A stretch of DNA of 64,000 bases, from NCBI RefSeq assembly GCF_001038625.1, contig NZ_CP011803.1, positions 248,001 to 312,000 of the forward strand, read 5' to 3'. A program made the position numbers and the translations under genes. Under the pieces are notes generated by a model, which was not told the DNA's origin, did not search any database, and saw only the letters and a program-made list of their open reading frames with translations. This DNA is from Clostridium carboxidivorans P7. GTDB taxonomy: Bacteria; Bacillota; Clostridia; Clostridiales; Clostridiaceae. The stretch's first letter is position 1; each line of letters starts with the position of its first letter. This document shows positions 1-11,036 of this stretch, piece by piece.

Positions 1-49
1 CCAGGAATTGTGTAAAATTGAAATTGAGTTCATTTAGTGTCCCTCCAAT

Positions 50-2494
50 TTAATCAAGTGCTTGACTTTTTAAATACACTTTTTTTATATTCCATATTTC
101 ATCAGCGTATTTTGCTACAGTATTGTCACTAGAAAAAATACCTGAATTAGCAATGTTTATTATACTCATTTTTTGCCATTTTGCTTTATCCGTATAAAGC
201 TGATTTATTTTATTTTGAGCATTTACATAGGCATCGAAATCTTTTAATACAAAATACTCATCATTTTTGAATAAAAGGTTGTCATATATATCATTAAATT
301 CATAATTGGATACATTTAAAAATCCATTGGTAAGTTGAGTTAAAATTTTGTTGATTCTAGGATCATTATTAAAGATATCTCTAGAGTGATAGTTCTTATT
401 TTTATAAAATTCAATTACTTCACTAGCGGTTAAACCAAATATTACAATATTATCTTCTCCAACAGCTTCTTTTATCTCAACATTTGCTCCATCTAAGGTA
501 GCTATAGTGACCGCACCATTCATCATAAATTTCATATTTCCTGTACCAGAAGCTTCTTTGGAAGCTGTTGAAATTTGTTCACTTACATCTGTACAAGGAA
601 TAAGCTTTTCTGCTAAGGAGACACTGTAATTTTCAAGAAAAACTACTTTAATTTTATCTCCTATGCTAGTATCATTATTTATTTTATCAGCCACGCTGGT
701 TATTAATTTTATAACTTGTTTTGCTAGATGATATCCAGGTGAGGCTTTGGCAGCAAATATGAATGTTCTTGGAACTATATCTAAATTTGGATTTTCTTTT
801 AATCTGTTGTATAAATCTAAGATGTTTAGTACATTTAAAACCTGTCTTTTATAAGCATGAAGTCTCTTAGCTTGAACATCTAATATAGAGTTTGGGTTGA
901 CGTTAATATTGTATTTATTTTTAATGTAATTGGATAAAGTTATTTTATTATCTCTTTTTATATTTGCAAATTTGTCTTGAATTGAACTATCATGTGCAAA
1001 GCTTTCTAGTTTCTTTAATTCTAAAGGATGTTTAATCCAATCTGTACCTATAGTTTCATTAATTAAATTAGTAAGCTTAGGATTTGATTCCATAAGCCAT
1101 CTTCTATGGGTTATACCATTAGTTTTATTGTTAAATTTTTCAGGATAAAAATCATAGAAATTTTTAAGTTCTTGATTTTTCAATATTTCTGTATGAAGCT
1201 TTGCTACTCCATTTACTGAGTGACTTCCTACAATAGCAAGATAAGCCATTCTTATAGTGTCATTAGATATAATGGACATTTCATTTACTTTATTCCAATT
1301 TCCATTATATTCATCAAAAACTTCTGCACAAAATCTTTTGTTTATTTCTTCTATAATCATATAAATTCTAGGAAGAAGTTTTTTAAACATATCAACTGGC
1401 CATTTTTCTAAAGCTTCAGCTAAAATAGTATGATTGGTATAAGCCATAACATTAGTAGTAATTTTCCAGGCTTCTTCCCAAGGCATTGATTTTTCATCAA
1501 CCAATAATCTCATTAATTCTGCTATGGCAACAGATGGGTGGGTATCATTTATGTGTACAGCTATATATTCATCTAGTTTATTTAAAGGTAAGCCCAGTTT
1601 TTCATATCGTCTTAATATACTTTGAAGGCCTGCGCTTACAAAAAAGTATTGTTGTTTTAATCTTAAAATTTTTCCTTTTTCATTTGAATCGTCAGGATAC
1701 AGTACTTGAGTAATGGACTCTACTGAATATTTATATTCTACGGCTTTTAAATAATCCCCATTACTAAAAGAAGAAAAATCAAAATCCTCATCAACAGTTT
1801 CTGCGCTCCAAAGCCTTAAATTATTTACAATATTATTATCATAACCAACAACAGGTATGTCATAGGGTACTGCAAGAACAGGTTCATAATTTTTGTATAT
1901 TACTTTAAAGCTATCATTTTCTTTAATAAGATCAACAGTTCCACCCAATTTAACTATAACAGATTTATGAGGTTTTCTTGTTTCCCATACATAGCCTTCC
2001 TTAAGCCAATTGTCAGGAACTTCAACTTGATAACCATTTACAATTTTTTGTTCAAATAGTCCATGTTTATATCTTATACCACAACCATGACCTGCAATTC
2101 CAATTGATGCCATTGAATCCAAAAAACAAGCAGCTAATCTTCCTAGTCCACCATTTCCAAGACCAGCATCTTTTTCAACAGATAAAACTTCATTAAAATC
2201 TACTCCAAGGTCTGTTAAAGCTTCTTTACATACATCTCTTATACCAAGATTAATTAGATTACTTTCAAGAAGTCTTCCTATGAGAAATTCCATTGAAAAA
2301 TAGTAAACTTGTTTTTGTCTATTATTTAAGTAATACTTATTTGTCTTCATTAAACCCTCTGAAATATAGTCTTTCACCAGGTTTCCTAGGGCTGTAAAGT
2401 AATGATACTTATTTAATTCACTTATATCCTCTGCATATAAACTCATTAATTTCTGCTTAAAGGCATACTTTATGAATTCCTTATCTAAAATCAT
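50..2494 (-). CDS. glgP: Glycogen phosphorylase
   Basis: An 814-residue alpha-glucan phosphorylase (GT35), which releases glucose-1-phosphate from cytoplasmic glycogen. The length is normal for the family. The N-terminal half carries the NGGLGRLAACFLDS signature and the C-terminal half carries EASGTGNMKFMMNGA, whose Lys binds pyridoxal phosphate. The ATG at 2494 follows an AGGTGA ribosome site. It is the last gene of the glgBCDAP operon, 35 bp after glgA, so synthesis and breakdown enzymes are made from one transcript, as in Bacillus. No terminator is visible in the 49 bases left before the window edge. Confidence 0.97.
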   Translation of the reverse strand: MILDKEFIKYAFKQKLMSLYAEDISELNKYHYFTALGNLVKDYISEGLMKTNKYYLNNRQKQVYYFSMEFLIGRLLESNLINLGIRDVCKEALTDLGVDFNEVLSVEKDAGLGNGGLGRLAACFLDSMASIGIAGHGCGIRYKHGLFEQKIVNGYQVEVPDNWLKEGYVWETRKPHKSVIVKLGGTVDLIKENDSFKVIYKNYEPVLAVPYDIPVVGYDNNIVNNLRLWSAETVDEDFDFSSFSNGDYLKAVEYKYSVESITQVLYPDDSNEKGKILRLKQQYFFVSAGLQSILRRYEKLGLPLNKLDEYIAVHINDTHPSVAIAELMRLLVDEKSMPWEEAWKITTNVMAYTNHTILAEALEKWPVDMFKKLLPRIYMIIEEINKRFCAEVFDEYNGNWNKVNEMSIISNDTIRMAYLAIVGSHSVNGVAKLHTEILKNQELKNFYDFYPEKFNNKTNGITHRRWLMESNPKLTNLINETIGTDWIKHPLELKKLESFAHDSSIQDKFANIKRDNKITLSNYIKNKYNINVNPNSILDVQAKRLHAYKRQVLNVLNILDLYNRLKENPNLDIVPRTFIFAAKASPGYHLAKQVIKLITSVADKINNDTSIGDKIKVVFLENYSVSLAEKLIPCTDVSEQISTASKEASGTGNMKFMMNGAVTIATLDGANVEIKEAVGEDNIVIFGLTASEVIEFYKNKNYHSRDIFNNDPRINKILTQLTNGFLNVSNYEFNDIYDNLLFKNDEYFVLKDFDAYVNAQNKINQLYTDKAKWQKMSIINIANSGIFSSDNTVAKYADEIWNIKKVYLKSQALD

Positions 2495-2529
2495 TTTTAA
2501 TCACCTCGTATAAGCTATGGAATAAATTA

Positions 2530-3963
2530 TTATGTTAATGTTTTATACAAATCTATATAAGTTTTTGCAGAATTTTTCCAGCTATTATCTTCTAGCATAG
2601 CCTTTTTCATAAGTCTATTCCAGGCTTTTTTGTTATTATATATTTTTATAGCATATTTTATTATGTCTAGCATTTCATAGGCATTATAATTTTTAAAAGA
2701 AAAACCGTTCCCTTCTTCTGTGTATTCATTATAAGGAGTTATGGTATCTTTTAGGCCTCCTGTTTCTCTTACTATTGGAATTGTTCCATATCTTAGAGAA
2801 ATTAATTGGCTTATACCACAAGGCTCAAAAAGAGAAGGCATAAGAAGCATATCAGAACCTGCATATATTTGTTGAGCTAAACAATTATCAAACTTTATAT
2901 TAGTTGAAATTTTTGAAGGATATATATGCGAAAAATATTGGAACATATCTTGGAAACAGTCATCACCAGTACCTAATATTACTAGTTGAATATCCATAGC
3001 AAGTAATTGTTCAACGATTGAAGCAACTAAATCTAAGCCTTTTTGGCTCACAAGTCTTGATATTATGGAGATAATTGGTGTATTCTCGTTTTGAGGAAGG
3101 TTTAGTATTTTTTGAAGTTTTGTTTTATTTTTTACTTTATTGTAGGTAGTTGATGAATTATATCTATAGTGTATGTGGTTATCTGTATTAGGATTAAAAA
3201 GTTCATAATCTATTCCGTTGACAATGCCGTGCAGTTTATAGTCTTTACTGCATAATAATCCATCTAAATTTTCGCCATAGAAAGGAGTCTTTATTTCTTC
3301 TGCATAAGATTTACTTACAGTAGTTATTATATCTGAAAAGTTAATACCAGCCTTCATAAAGGAGATTGCATCGTAATACTTAACTGCATCTTCGTTAAAA
3401 TATTCTTCTCCAAGGGAAAGTAAATCGCCTAAATTTTCCTTTCCGAAAACTCCTTGATATTTTAAATTATGAATTGAAAAAATAGTTCTAGTATTTATAA
3501 ATTCATTTTTCTTTTTATAATGTTCATTTAGTAAAACAGGTATCATTCCAGTATGCCAATCATTGCAGTGTATTATATCTGGAACAAAATCACCCATGTA
3601 TTTCATGGATTCTAAAACGGCTCTGCAAAAATATGAAAATCTTTCACCATCATCAAAAAAACCATAAAGATTGTTTCTTTTAAAATAATATTCATTATCT
3701 ATAAAATAAAAAGGAACTCCATTAAATTCATAATATTCTAGTCCACAATACTTGTTCCTCCAGCCAACAGGTACATTAAAATTGTTTATATGCTTCATTT
3801 TTGATTTGAAATTTGAAGATATATTTGAATATTTAGGAATTATAACTCTAGCATCAATTCCTAATTCTCTTAAGGCTTTAGGAAGTGAGTAAGCTACATC
3901 ACCAAGACCACCTGTCTTTATAAAAGGATGGGCTTCTGCTGCTGTAAATAAAATTTTTAACAT
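2530..3963 (-). CDS. glgA: Glycogen synthase (ADP-glucose dependent)
   Basis: A 477-residue bacterial glycogen synthase (GT5), which transfers glucose from ADP-glucose to the growing alpha-1,4-glucan. The N-terminus has the KTGGLGDV substrate-binding loop (about residues 17-24). The C-terminal Rossmann domain has the conserved PSLFEPCGISQL stretch with the catalytic Glu. The length is typical. The start at 3963 is preceded by GGGAGG. It lies between glgD and glgP with short gaps (24 and 35 bp), consistent with one operon. Confidence 0.97.
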   Translation of the reverse strand: MLKILFTAAEAHPFIKTGGLGDVAYSLPKALRELGIDARVIIPKYSNISSNFKSKMKHINNFNVPVGWRNKYCGLEYYEFNGVPFYFIDNEYYFKRNNLYGFFDDGERFSYFCRAVLESMKYMGDFVPDIIHCNDWHTGMIPVLLNEHYKKKNEFINTRTIFSIHNLKYQGVFGKENLGDLLSLGEEYFNEDAVKYYDAISFMKAGINFSDIITTVSKSYAEEIKTPFYGENLDGLLCSKDYKLHGIVNGIDYELFNPNTDNHIHYRYNSSTTYNKVKNKTKLQKILNLPQNENTPIISIISRLVSQKGLDLVASIVEQLLAMDIQLVILGTGDDCFQDMFQYFSHIYPSKISTNIKFDNCLAQQIYAGSDMLLMPSLFEPCGISQLISLRYGTIPIVRETGGLKDTITPYNEYTEEGNGFSFKNYNAYEMLDIIKYAIKIYNNKKAWNRLMKKAMLEDNSWKNSAKTYIDLYKTLT

Positions 3964-3987
3964 ATTGTTTCCTCCCTTATAAAAGAT

Positions 3988-5109
3988 TTAGTTAGAATTT
4001 AAAACGCTATTTTTTTCTACAACTAACGGAAATTCACATGTTCCTTGAACCTTTACATTTTTTCGAACTAAAACATCCTTGTCCAGTATTACGTTATTTA
4101 AGTAAGTACCTTCTTCTATTGTACAATTTTGAAATATTATACAGTTTTTTATTACAGCACCTTTTGCTATATGTACTTGTCTTGAAATAATACTATTCTC
4201 TACAGTGCCTTCTATGACACAACCGTTGGCAATTAATGAATTAGATACAGAAGAGTTTTTTACATATTTTGTAGAAGGTTCATTTTTAGGTTTAGTATAT
4301 ATAGAACCATTCTTGTAAAAAAGTTCCTCAAGAACTTTAGGATTAAGTATATCCATATTAGCATCGTAGTATTGATTTATTGAATTAACGGACTTTACAT
4401 ATCCTTGAAATTCATAGGCATTTACAGTATATCTATCTATATTTAGATAGATGCATTCATATAAATTTTCATATACATCAGATTTTGCAAGTTCATATAA
4501 AAAGTTAAACAGTAACTCCTTTTTCATTAGTATTATATCCATGGAAATCTTAGCTTCTTTGTTAAAGCCAATGTTGTTTCGTATTTTGGATACTTTACCT
4601 TCTTTATTTATATTTATAATATTGCAGCCATGAATGTATGTATCCCCATTTTTCACATTTTTATAAACAACTGTAATGTCATTTTGAGATTCTTCATGAT
4701 TTTTTATAACTTTATCAATATCAATATTGCATATCATATGTGATTGACATAATATAACATTTTGCTGTTTGCTGATGCTAATATATTCTATAAAATTTTT
4801 TAGTAAATTTTCATTTTGTTGATAACGGTATTTTGAATAAGAACTAAATATAAATAATCCGTCTACGTTTCTATTTAAATCCCAGGAACGTCCAGTACCT
4901 AAATGGTCAATTAAAGAACGGGAATTATTAGGTGAAAAAATGCCAACATTTCTTATACCACAGTTAACTATATTTGAAAGGATAAAATCAATGATACGAT
5001 ACCTTCCATAAATGGGTATTGACGCTAGAGGCCTATTTTTAGTTAAGCTTCTAATATCTTGCTGATGTTCATTTAACATTAATATTGCCATATATGAGTT
5101 TTTTATCAT
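3988..5109 (-). CDS. glgD: Glucose-1-phosphate adenylyltransferase regulatory subunit GlgD
   Basis: A 373-residue paralogue of GlgC with a nucleotidyltransferase fold followed by a left-handed beta-helix (hexapeptide repeats from about residue 285). The GGxGTRL pyrophosphorylase loop of GlgC is replaced by LNEHQQDIRSLTKNR. That loss of the catalytic glycines is the hallmark of the Firmicutes GlgD subunit, which pairs with GlgC and raises its activity. The ATG at 5109 follows AAGGGGTGA. It is immediately downstream of glgC (19-bp gap). Confidence 0.93.
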   Translation of the reverse strand: MIKNSYMAILMLNEHQQDIRSLTKNRPLASIPIYGRYRIIDFILSNIVNCGIRNVGIFSPNNSRSLIDHLGTGRSWDLNRNVDGLFIFSSYSKYRYQQNENLLKNFIEYISISKQQNVILCQSHMICNIDIDKVIKNHEESQNDITVVYKNVKNGDTYIHGCNIININKEGKVSKIRNNIGFNKEAKISMDIILMKKELLFNFLYELAKSDVYENLYECIYLNIDRYTVNAYEFQGYVKSVNSINQYYDANMDILNPKVLEELFYKNGSIYTKPKNEPSTKYVKNSSVSNSLIANGCVIEGTVENSIISRQVHIAKGAVIKNCIIFQNCTIEEGTYLNNVILDKDVLVRKNVKVQGTCEFPLVVEKNSVLNSN

Positions 5110-5128
5110 GTTTAATCACCCCTTATAG

Positions 5129-6265
5129 TTATAAATTTGCACCTATTTCTTCTTCTTCACCAATGAGGACAATTTCATTTGAATTTGCTACTATATTATT
5201 TTTCCTTATGATACTGTTATTTCCTATTATTGCTCTATCTACTATTACATTATCTTCTACCGTTACATTAGGTAAAATTACAGAATTAATTATCCTTGAG
5301 TTTTTACCAACATGTACACCTGGAAATAGAATAGAGTTTAATACATCACCTAACACTACACAACCATCAGAAATTAAAGAATTTTCTACCTTAACATCCT
5401 TACCAATGTATTGTGGTGGGAGGGTGGAGTTATTAGAATAAATTCTCCAGCTTTTTTCATATAAATTAAGCTGATTGTTTTCTTTTAATAAGTCCATATT
5501 AGCTTCCCAATAACTTTCAATAGTGCCAACATCCTTCCAATAGCCTTCAAATTGATATGCAAATAGTTTTTTCCCTTTTCTAAGTAAAGCAGGTATTATA
5601 TTTTTTCCAAAGTCATTGCTAGAGCTTGGATTATTTTTATCTTCTTTTAAAAATTCCTTTATTAATTTCCAATTAAAAATATATATTCCCATAGAAGCCA
5701 TGTTGTTTTTAGGTTCTTTAGGCTTTTCTTCAAATTCAACTATAGCGTTATCTTCATCGGTGTTCATGATTCCAAAACGACTTGCTTCTTCAAAGGGTAC
5801 TTCTATAACTGCTATAGTTGCATCTGCTTTCTTTTCTTTGTGATAATTAAGCATATCTGAATAGTCCATTTTGTATATATGGTCACCAGACAGTACAATT
5901 ATATATTCGGGATCATAATAATCTACAAAACTGATATTTTGATATATAGCATCAGCTGTACCATTATACCAATTCATTCCTGATTGGTTTACGTGAGGGG
6001 GAAGAATTGTTACGCCTCCATTCATTGTATCAAGATCCCATGGACTGCCTATACCAATATGATTACTTAAAATTAAAGGTTGATATTGAGTCAATATTCC
6101 AACTGTATCAATACCAGAGTGGGTACAATTACTTAAAGTAAAATCAATTATTCTGTATTTTCCTCCAAAAGGTACAGCTGGTTTAGCATTATATTTAGTT
6201 AAGTCCTTTAATCTAGTACCTTGTCCTCCTGCTAGTAGCATGGCGATAATTTCTTTTTTTATCAT
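5129..6265 (-). CDS. glgC: Glucose-1-phosphate adenylyltransferase catalytic subunit
   Basis: A 378-residue ADP-glucose pyrophosphorylase, making ADP-glucose from ATP and glucose-1-phosphate, the committed step of glycogen synthesis. The N-terminus shows the intact [11 protein letters not shown] loop and [15 protein letters not shown]. The C-terminus is a hexapeptide-repeat beta-helix. I choose the ATG at 6265, not the upstream in-frame ATG at 6286, because TTAGGAGGGG sits just upstream of 6265. This start lies inside the 3' end of glgB, giving a 53-bp overlap in a different frame. Confidence 0.96.
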   Translation of the reverse strand: MIKKEIIAMLLAGGQGTRLKDLTKYNAKPAVPFGGKYRIIDFTLSNCTHSGIDTVGILTQYQPLILSNHIGIGSPWDLDTMNGGVTILPPHVNQSGMNWYNGTADAIYQNISFVDYYDPEYIIVLSGDHIYKMDYSDMLNYHKEKKADATIAVIEVPFEEASRFGIMNTDEDNAIVEFEEKPKEPKNNMASMGIYIFNWKLIKEFLKEDKNNPSSSNDFGKNIIPALLRKGKKLFAYQFEGYWKDVGTIESYWEANMDLLKENNQLNLYEKSWRIYSNNSTLPPQYIGKDVKVENSLISDGCVVLGDVLNSILFPGVHVGKNSRIINSVILPNVTVEDNVIVDRAIIGNNSIIRKNNIVANSNEIVLIGEEEEIGANL

Positions 6266-8243
6266 TAAAACCCCTCCTAATAGCATTTAAGCTAAGATGT
6301 ATTTTGTTCATAGAGCATTTGTTTTTTAATAATTTTTTAGGCTTATTAACATCTTTAAATATTGGTTTAATAAAGATTACTGATAGTGGTGGTATTTTTA
6401 TTTTTATGCAAAATGGTTTGGCATTCCATTTTTCCATCACTGGGTTAATAATTTCACTATTTAATTTATTTGAACCCCCATAAAGACTATTATCACTATT
6501 AAGAATTTCTTTATAATGAGTTAGTCTTGAAACTCCGATTTTATAATTGTTATATGAACTTGATGAAAAATTACATATAACAATAGTAAAGTTGTTTCCA
6601 TTGAATCCCTGTCTTATAAAAGAAACTATACTTTGATTGTTATTTGAGGCATCTATCCAGTTAAATCCATGAAAATTGTGATCCTGCTGCCATAGTGAGC
6701 TTTCATTTTTATATAGATGATTTAAGTCTTTAACATATTTTTGCATTTTGGAGTGCATAGGATAAAGCAATAGTTTCCAGTCTAATGCAGAGTTAAATTT
6801 CCATTCATCAAATTGGGCAAATTCGTTTCCCATAAAATTTAATTTTTTACCTGGATGACCAATCATGTATCCATAAAAAGCCCTTACCCCTGAAAATTTA
6901 TCTTCATAAGTACCTGGCATTTTATTTAAAAGAGATTTTTTACCATAGACAACTTCATCATGAGATATAGGTAGTATAAAGTTTTCTGAGAATGCATACA
7001 TTATTGAAAATGTGATTAAGTTATGGTTAAGTTTTCTTTGCGACATGTCTAATTGCATATATCGTAAAATATCATTCATCCAACCCATATTCCATTTATA
7101 ATTGAAACCAAGACCGCCAGCATAATCTGGGCTTGTGACCATAGGCCAAGATGTTGATTCTTCTGCAATTACAAGAGCATTTGGGAAGCGTTTAAATATG
7201 GCCCTATTAAGTTTTCTTAGAAAATCTACAGCTTCAAGGTTTTCTATTCCACCATATTTATTTTTTAAATTTGGATTTCCCTGTTTACCATAGTCTAAAT
7301 AAAGCATACTTGCTACTGCATCTACTCTTATGCCATCTATATGATACATTTCAAACCAGAAAATAGCACTGGATATTAAAAAATTTTGTACTTGTGTTTT
7401 ACCTAAATTGAAGTTAGCGGTTCCCCAACCACAATTTTCCCTTAAATCTTCATTATCATATTCATAAAGATATGAACCATCAAATTTATATAGTCCATGT
7501 TCATCTTTACAAAAATGTCCTGGAACCCAATCAATAATGACGCCTATACCATTTTGGTGAAATTTATCTATAAAGTACTTAAAATCTGATGGAGTGCCGA
7601 AACGGCTAGTTATAGAATAATATCCCGTTGCTTGATATCCCCAGGAAGCATCAAGGGGATGTTCTGTAATGGGAAGTAATTCTACATGGGTATAACCCAT
7701 GTCCAATACATAAGGAAGGAGTAAATCAGCTATTTCTCTATAAGAGTAGAAATTGTTTTTATCACTTAGTTTCCATGAACCTAAGTGTACTTCATATATA
7801 TTTAATGGAGATGAAAACGTATTTTTTTTACTTTCCAGCCATGATTTATCATTCCAAACATAATCATCTTTAATGTTCGTAACAATGGAGGCCGTATTAG
7901 GTCTTAGTTCTGAATAAAAAGCATATGGATCTGATTTTAAAACAGATTTACCATCAGGCATTAAAATTTCATACTTGTATAACTCTCCTTCCATGACATC
8001 TTCTACAAATAGATTCCAGAATCCAGTATTAGGTTGTTTTTTCATAAGGTGATTTTTCCCATTCCAACTGTTAAAATCACCAACAACACTAACCTTTACA
8101 GCATTGGGTGCCCAGACTCTGAATAAAGTTCCTGAAGTTTCTTTTAATCTTATAAATCTACTTCCAAGAAACTTATAAGACCTAAAGTTATCTCCATTAT
8201 TAAATAAATATGTTTCATAAGAATTTACATTTGAATTTAACAT
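6213..8243 (-). CDS. glgB: 1,4-alpha-glucan branching enzyme
   Basis: A 676-residue GH13 branching enzyme, which introduces alpha-1,6 branches. It has an N-terminal CBM48 domain ([18 protein letters not shown]), then the (beta/alpha)8 barrel with [11 protein letters not shown] (nucleophile Asp), the acid/base Glu in VIAEEST, and [11 protein letters not shown] use the ATG at 8243 because TAAGGAGA is 6-12 bases upstream; an in-frame ATG at 8306 has no ribosome site. The usual family end ([10 protein letters not shown]) is followed by a basic tail of about 50 residues that runs over the start of glgC. The tail looks like a lost or shifted stop and has no recognisable domain. First gene of the glg operon. 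Confidence 0.96.
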   Translation of the reverse strand: MLNSNVNSYETYLFNNGDNFRSYKFLGSRFIRLKETSGTLFRVWAPNAVKVSVVGDFNSWNGKNHLMKKQPNTGFWNLFVEDVMEGELYKYEILMPDGKSVLKSDPYAFYSELRPNTASIVTNIKDDYVWNDKSWLESKKNTFSSPLNIYEVHLGSWKLSDKNNFYSYREIADLLLPYVLDMGYTHVELLPITEHPLDASWGYQATGYYSITSRFGTPSDFKYFIDKFHQNGIGVIIDWVPGHFCKDEHGLYKFDGSYLYEYDNEDLRENCGWGTANFNLGKTQVQNFLISSAIFWFEMYHIDGIRVDAVASMLYLDYGKQGNPNLKNKYGGIENLEAVDFLRKLNRAIFKRFPNALVIAEESTSWPMVTSPDYAGGLGFNYKWNMGWMNDILRYMQLDMSQRKLNHNLITFSIMYAFSENFILPISHDEVVYGKKSLLNKMPGTYEDKFSGVRAFYGYMIGHPGKKLNFMGNEFAQFDEWKFNSALDWKLLLYPMHSKMQKYVKDLNHLYKNESSLWQQDHNFHGFNWIDASNNNQSIVSFIRQGFNGNNFTIVICNFSSSSYNNYKIGVSRLTHYKEILNSDNSLYGGSNKLNSEIINPVMEKWNAKPFCIKIKIPPLSVIFIKPIFKDVNKPKKLLKNKCSMNKIHLSLNAIRRGFNDKKRNYRHATSRRTRY

Positions 8244-8341
8244 AATTAAGTATCTCCTTATAAAGTGTTGTATACTATAAATAACACTAATACCATATTT
8301 TATCAATTATTCAGTTAAATAGTATTTTTATATATGGGTAA

Positions 8342-8370
8342 ATAATACATATTTTTTGGATAATTGTCAA
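8342..8370 (-). promoter_or_regulatory. Sigma-A promoter of the glg operon
   Basis: On the minus strand TTGACA (8365-8370) is separated by 17 bp from TATTAT (8342-8347), about 100 bp upstream of glgB. This is close to the vegetative consensus. No further operator is evident. Confidence 0.8.
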
Positions 8371-8539
8371 CATTTTTCTAGAAATTGTGAATTCATTTCT
8401 AATAAAAAATATTGAGAAATTTAATAGCTTAAGTATGGAGTTGTTACTATGTGAAATTTAAGTTAATAATAAACAGTTCATTATCATAGATTATAAAGTA
8501 TAATAAATATTATTAAGTTATAAAGGGGAGGAGATATAA

Positions 8540-9853
8540 ATGCAAAGAAAATTAGTTTTATCCATAATAGCGATGACTATTTTAATGGCTATATTTTCTG
8601 TATCTGTGAAGATTACAGAAGATGTTAATAATAAAAGATTAGTTCAAGAATATACATATTCAACGAGAACAGTTGGAAACATTAATACATCCATTGCACC
8701 TCCAACGCAAAAAGCTATAGAGTATCATAATAAAAGAGTGAATTTATGGATTTTTAGTATAGCTATGAGTTTATTAATTCCTATAGTTTTTTTATTTTCA
8801 GGATTATCAAGCTTTACAAGAAATTATTGTGTAAGCAAGAGTAAAAATTTACTTATAGTAGTGTTTTTATATTTTTTAATATATTCTATAATTAATACCA
8901 TTATAGACTTTCCCTTGGATTACTATAGCAGCTTTACTTTGAAGCATTCTTATGGACTTTCGGATCAAAGTTTTATCAAATGGGCAGTGGACTACTTTAA
9001 AAGTTTTGCCATTTATACCTTGGTAGGAGCATGTTTTATTTCTGTACCTTATTTACTTATAAAAAAATTTCCAAATTACTGGTGGTTTAATTTAGGATTG
9101 CTCTTAATTCCCATAATTGCTTTTGTAACCTTTATAAGTCCAATGTATATTGATCCTATTTTTAATAAATATGAAAAAATTCAAGATACTACATTGGAAA
9201 GAAAAATATATGAGGAACTTGATAGAGCATCTATAAAAAATTGTAAGGTTTATCAAGTAAATAAAAGCGTGGATACGAAAGAAATGAATGCTTATATGAC
9301 AGGAATTTTTAATACAAAAAGAATTGTATTGTGGGATACTACTATTAAGAATTTAACTGAAAGGGAGACTCTTGGAATATTAGCACATGAAATGGGACAT
9401 TACATAATGGGACATGTATGGAAGTCTATAGTGTTGGGTGGAATATTGAGTATATTCATTTTTTACCTTGTAAATAAAGGTTCAATTTGGGTTATAGATA
9501 AATCAGGAGGAATTTTTGGATTTACAGAATTATGTGATATAGCATCACTTCCTTTATTGATATTAATGTTAAATATATTTATGTTTATAGCACAACCAGC
9601 AATTAATACTTATACTAGATATACAGAAAAGGAAGCAGATAGATTTGAATTAGAACTTACAAAGGATAATGAAGCTTCAGCATCTGCTATGATAAAATTA
9701 CATGAAACTAGTTTAGTGTTGCCTTCTCCAGGAATAATATACAAATTGTGGAATTATGATCATCCAACCTTTGAAGAAAGAGTGAAGTTTGCTAATACCT
9801 ATAAACCTTGGGAACAGGGTAAACCTATTAAGTACGGAAAATATATCAAATAA
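8540..9853 (+). CDS. M48 family (Ste24-like) membrane zinc endopeptidase
   Basis: A 437-residue integral membrane metalloprotease of the CAAX prenyl protease 1/Ste24 type. The N-terminal half has several hydrophobic segments (about residues 5-22, 75-95, 108-125, 155-175, 180-205). The zinc motif HEMGH starts at residue 283, followed by two more membrane spans and the third ligand in EKEADRFELE. The N-terminal cytoplasmic loop and PISP-like segment (SPMYIDPIFNKYE) are conserved in the family. Bacterial members probably cleave membrane proteins or peptides; the substrate here is unknown. The ATG follows AGGGGAGGAG. It stands alone, divergent from glgB. Confidence 0.9.
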   Translation: MQRKLVLSIIAMTILMAIFSVSVKITEDVNNKRLVQEYTYSTRTVGNINTSIAPPTQKAIEYHNKRVNLWIFSIAMSLLIPIVFLFSGLSSFTRNYCVSKSKNLLIVVFLYFLIYSIINTIIDFPLDYYSSFTLKHSYGLSDQSFIKWAVDYFKSFAIYTLVGACFISVPYLLIKKFPNYWWFNLGLLLIPIIAFVTFISPMYIDPIFNKYEKIQDTTLERKIYEELDRASIKNCKVYQVNKSVDTKEMNAYMTGIFNTKRIVLWDTTIKNLTERETLGILAHEMGHYIMGHVWKSIVLGGILSIFIFYLVNKGSIWVIDKSGGIFGFTELCDIASLPLLILMLNIFMFIAQPAINTYTRYTEKEADRFELELTKDNEASASAMIKLHETSLVLPSPGIIYKLWNYDHPTFEERVKFANTYKPWEQGKPIKYGKYIK

Positions 9854-9937
9854 ATTTGTAGCATTGAAACAAGTGGTATTTTGTTATATCCTAATACTAT
9901 ATTAATTAAATAGACTTTATTAGCATAGGAGGAAAAA

Positions 9938-10633
9938 ATGAGAATAGCAGTTATATCAGATATTCATGGTAATTTAGAAGCGCTAAAAACAGCATTTTGG
10001 GATATAGAGGAAAGAAATGCAGATACTATAATTTGTTTAGGAGATTTAACAGGTTATGGACCATATCCAAATGAGGTTATAGATTTTATAAGGGAAAAGA
10101 GAATAATAAGTATTTTAGGAAATTATGATGCAGCAGTAGTAGAGGAAAAGTTTAATTGTATAAGGCCTAACGAAGTTAATAAATTCTGTATGCCATGGGC
10201 TGCACGTGAGTTAACTCAGGATAATAGGGAATATCTGAAGTCCCTTCCACAAAATTTTGTAGTTAAATTTCAAGGTAAAGAAATAGTTTTTGTTCATGGA
10301 AGTAATAGAGACATGAATGAATATTTAAAGGAAAATTCAAAGGAAGCAGAAGAAGCTATGAAAGAATTTTCTGGAGATGTGTTAGTATGTGCTCATACTC
10401 ATATACCTTATGAAAAACACTATGGAGATAAAATCTTATTAAATGATGGTAGCATAGGTAAGCCTAAAATAGGAAGGCCAAATGGTACTTACATTATTCT
10501 AGATATGCAAAATAATAGTTTGAATGTAGAGTTCATAGAATTTGAGTATGATTATGAAAAGACTGCAGCAGCTATGGAAGAAAAAAGAATACACTTAAGC
10601 TGTATAAATAATATAAGAACTGGAATTGAATAG
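9938..10633 (+). CDS. Metallophosphoesterase (YfcE/MJ0936-like)
   Basis: A 231-residue calcineurin-like phosphoesterase. All metal-binding motifs are visible: DIHGN (residues 8-12), GDLTGYGP, GNYDAAV, then VFVHGS and CAHTHIPY. The single-domain architecture and the GYGPYPNEV stretch match small bacterial phosphodiesterases of the COG0639/COG2129 type; the natural substrate cannot be told from sequence. The start follows AGGAGG. It lies 84 bp after the M48 gene and 68 bp before the next small gene, in the same direction. Confidence 0.88.
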   Translation: MRIAVISDIHGNLEALKTAFWDIEERNADTIICLGDLTGYGPYPNEVIDFIREKRIISILGNYDAAVVEEKFNCIRPNEVNKFCMPWAARELTQDNREYLKSLPQNFVVKFQGKEIVFVHGSNRDMNEYLKENSKEAEEAMKEFSGDVLVCAHTHIPYEKHYGDKILLNDGSIGKPKIGRPNGTYIILDMQNNSLNVEFIEFEYDYEKTAAAMEEKRIHLSCINNIRTGIE

Positions 10634-10701
10634 AAGTTTTATATATAATAAAGTTAAGAATGTTTTACATTAATTAGTAAAATTAATAGGGAGTGATATA
10701 T

Positions 10702-11028
10702 ATGGATGGAAATACAAGTGCAGAGGGGCTTTATATGACTATTACTCTATTAGAAGATAGGGTGAGGATAGAAAAAAATCAAGGTTTTTCAAGAAGTTCT
10801 CAAGAACTATATGATGAAGTAATGCTTGATGATATAGATTTAAATCATGTAGAATGTTCTCAGGCAAGATCTATGCTTATACAAGGATACCTTCTTATTC
10901 CATTAAACAAAAAATTGGCATTTCCTAATACTTTTAATGGAAAAGCAAAAGAAATAAAATTGTGGTTTAAAACAGAAGGCAATGAAAGCTTCGAAAGGTT
11001 TAAGCAAGCTTTGATGGAAAGAAGATAG
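10702..11028 (+). CDS. Small uncharacterised protein, PH-like fold likely
   Basis: A 108-residue protein with no signal peptide or membrane segment. The pattern (EGLYMTITLLEDRVRIEK, then alternating hydrophobic strands and a final amphipathic helix ESFERFKQALMER) resembles small bacterial PH-like domains seen in SHOCT/DUF4429 proteins, but I see no diagnostic motif. I choose the ATG at 10702 because GGGAG precedes it by 8 bases; a GTG at 10693 would overlap that ribosome site. Function unknown. Confidence 0.7.
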   Translation: MDGNTSAEGLYMTITLLEDRVRIEKNQGFSRSSQELYDEVMLDDIDLNHVECSQARSMLIQGYLLIPLNKKLAFPNTFNGKAKEIKLWFKTEGNESFERFKQALMERR

Positions 11029-11036
11029 GAAGATTA

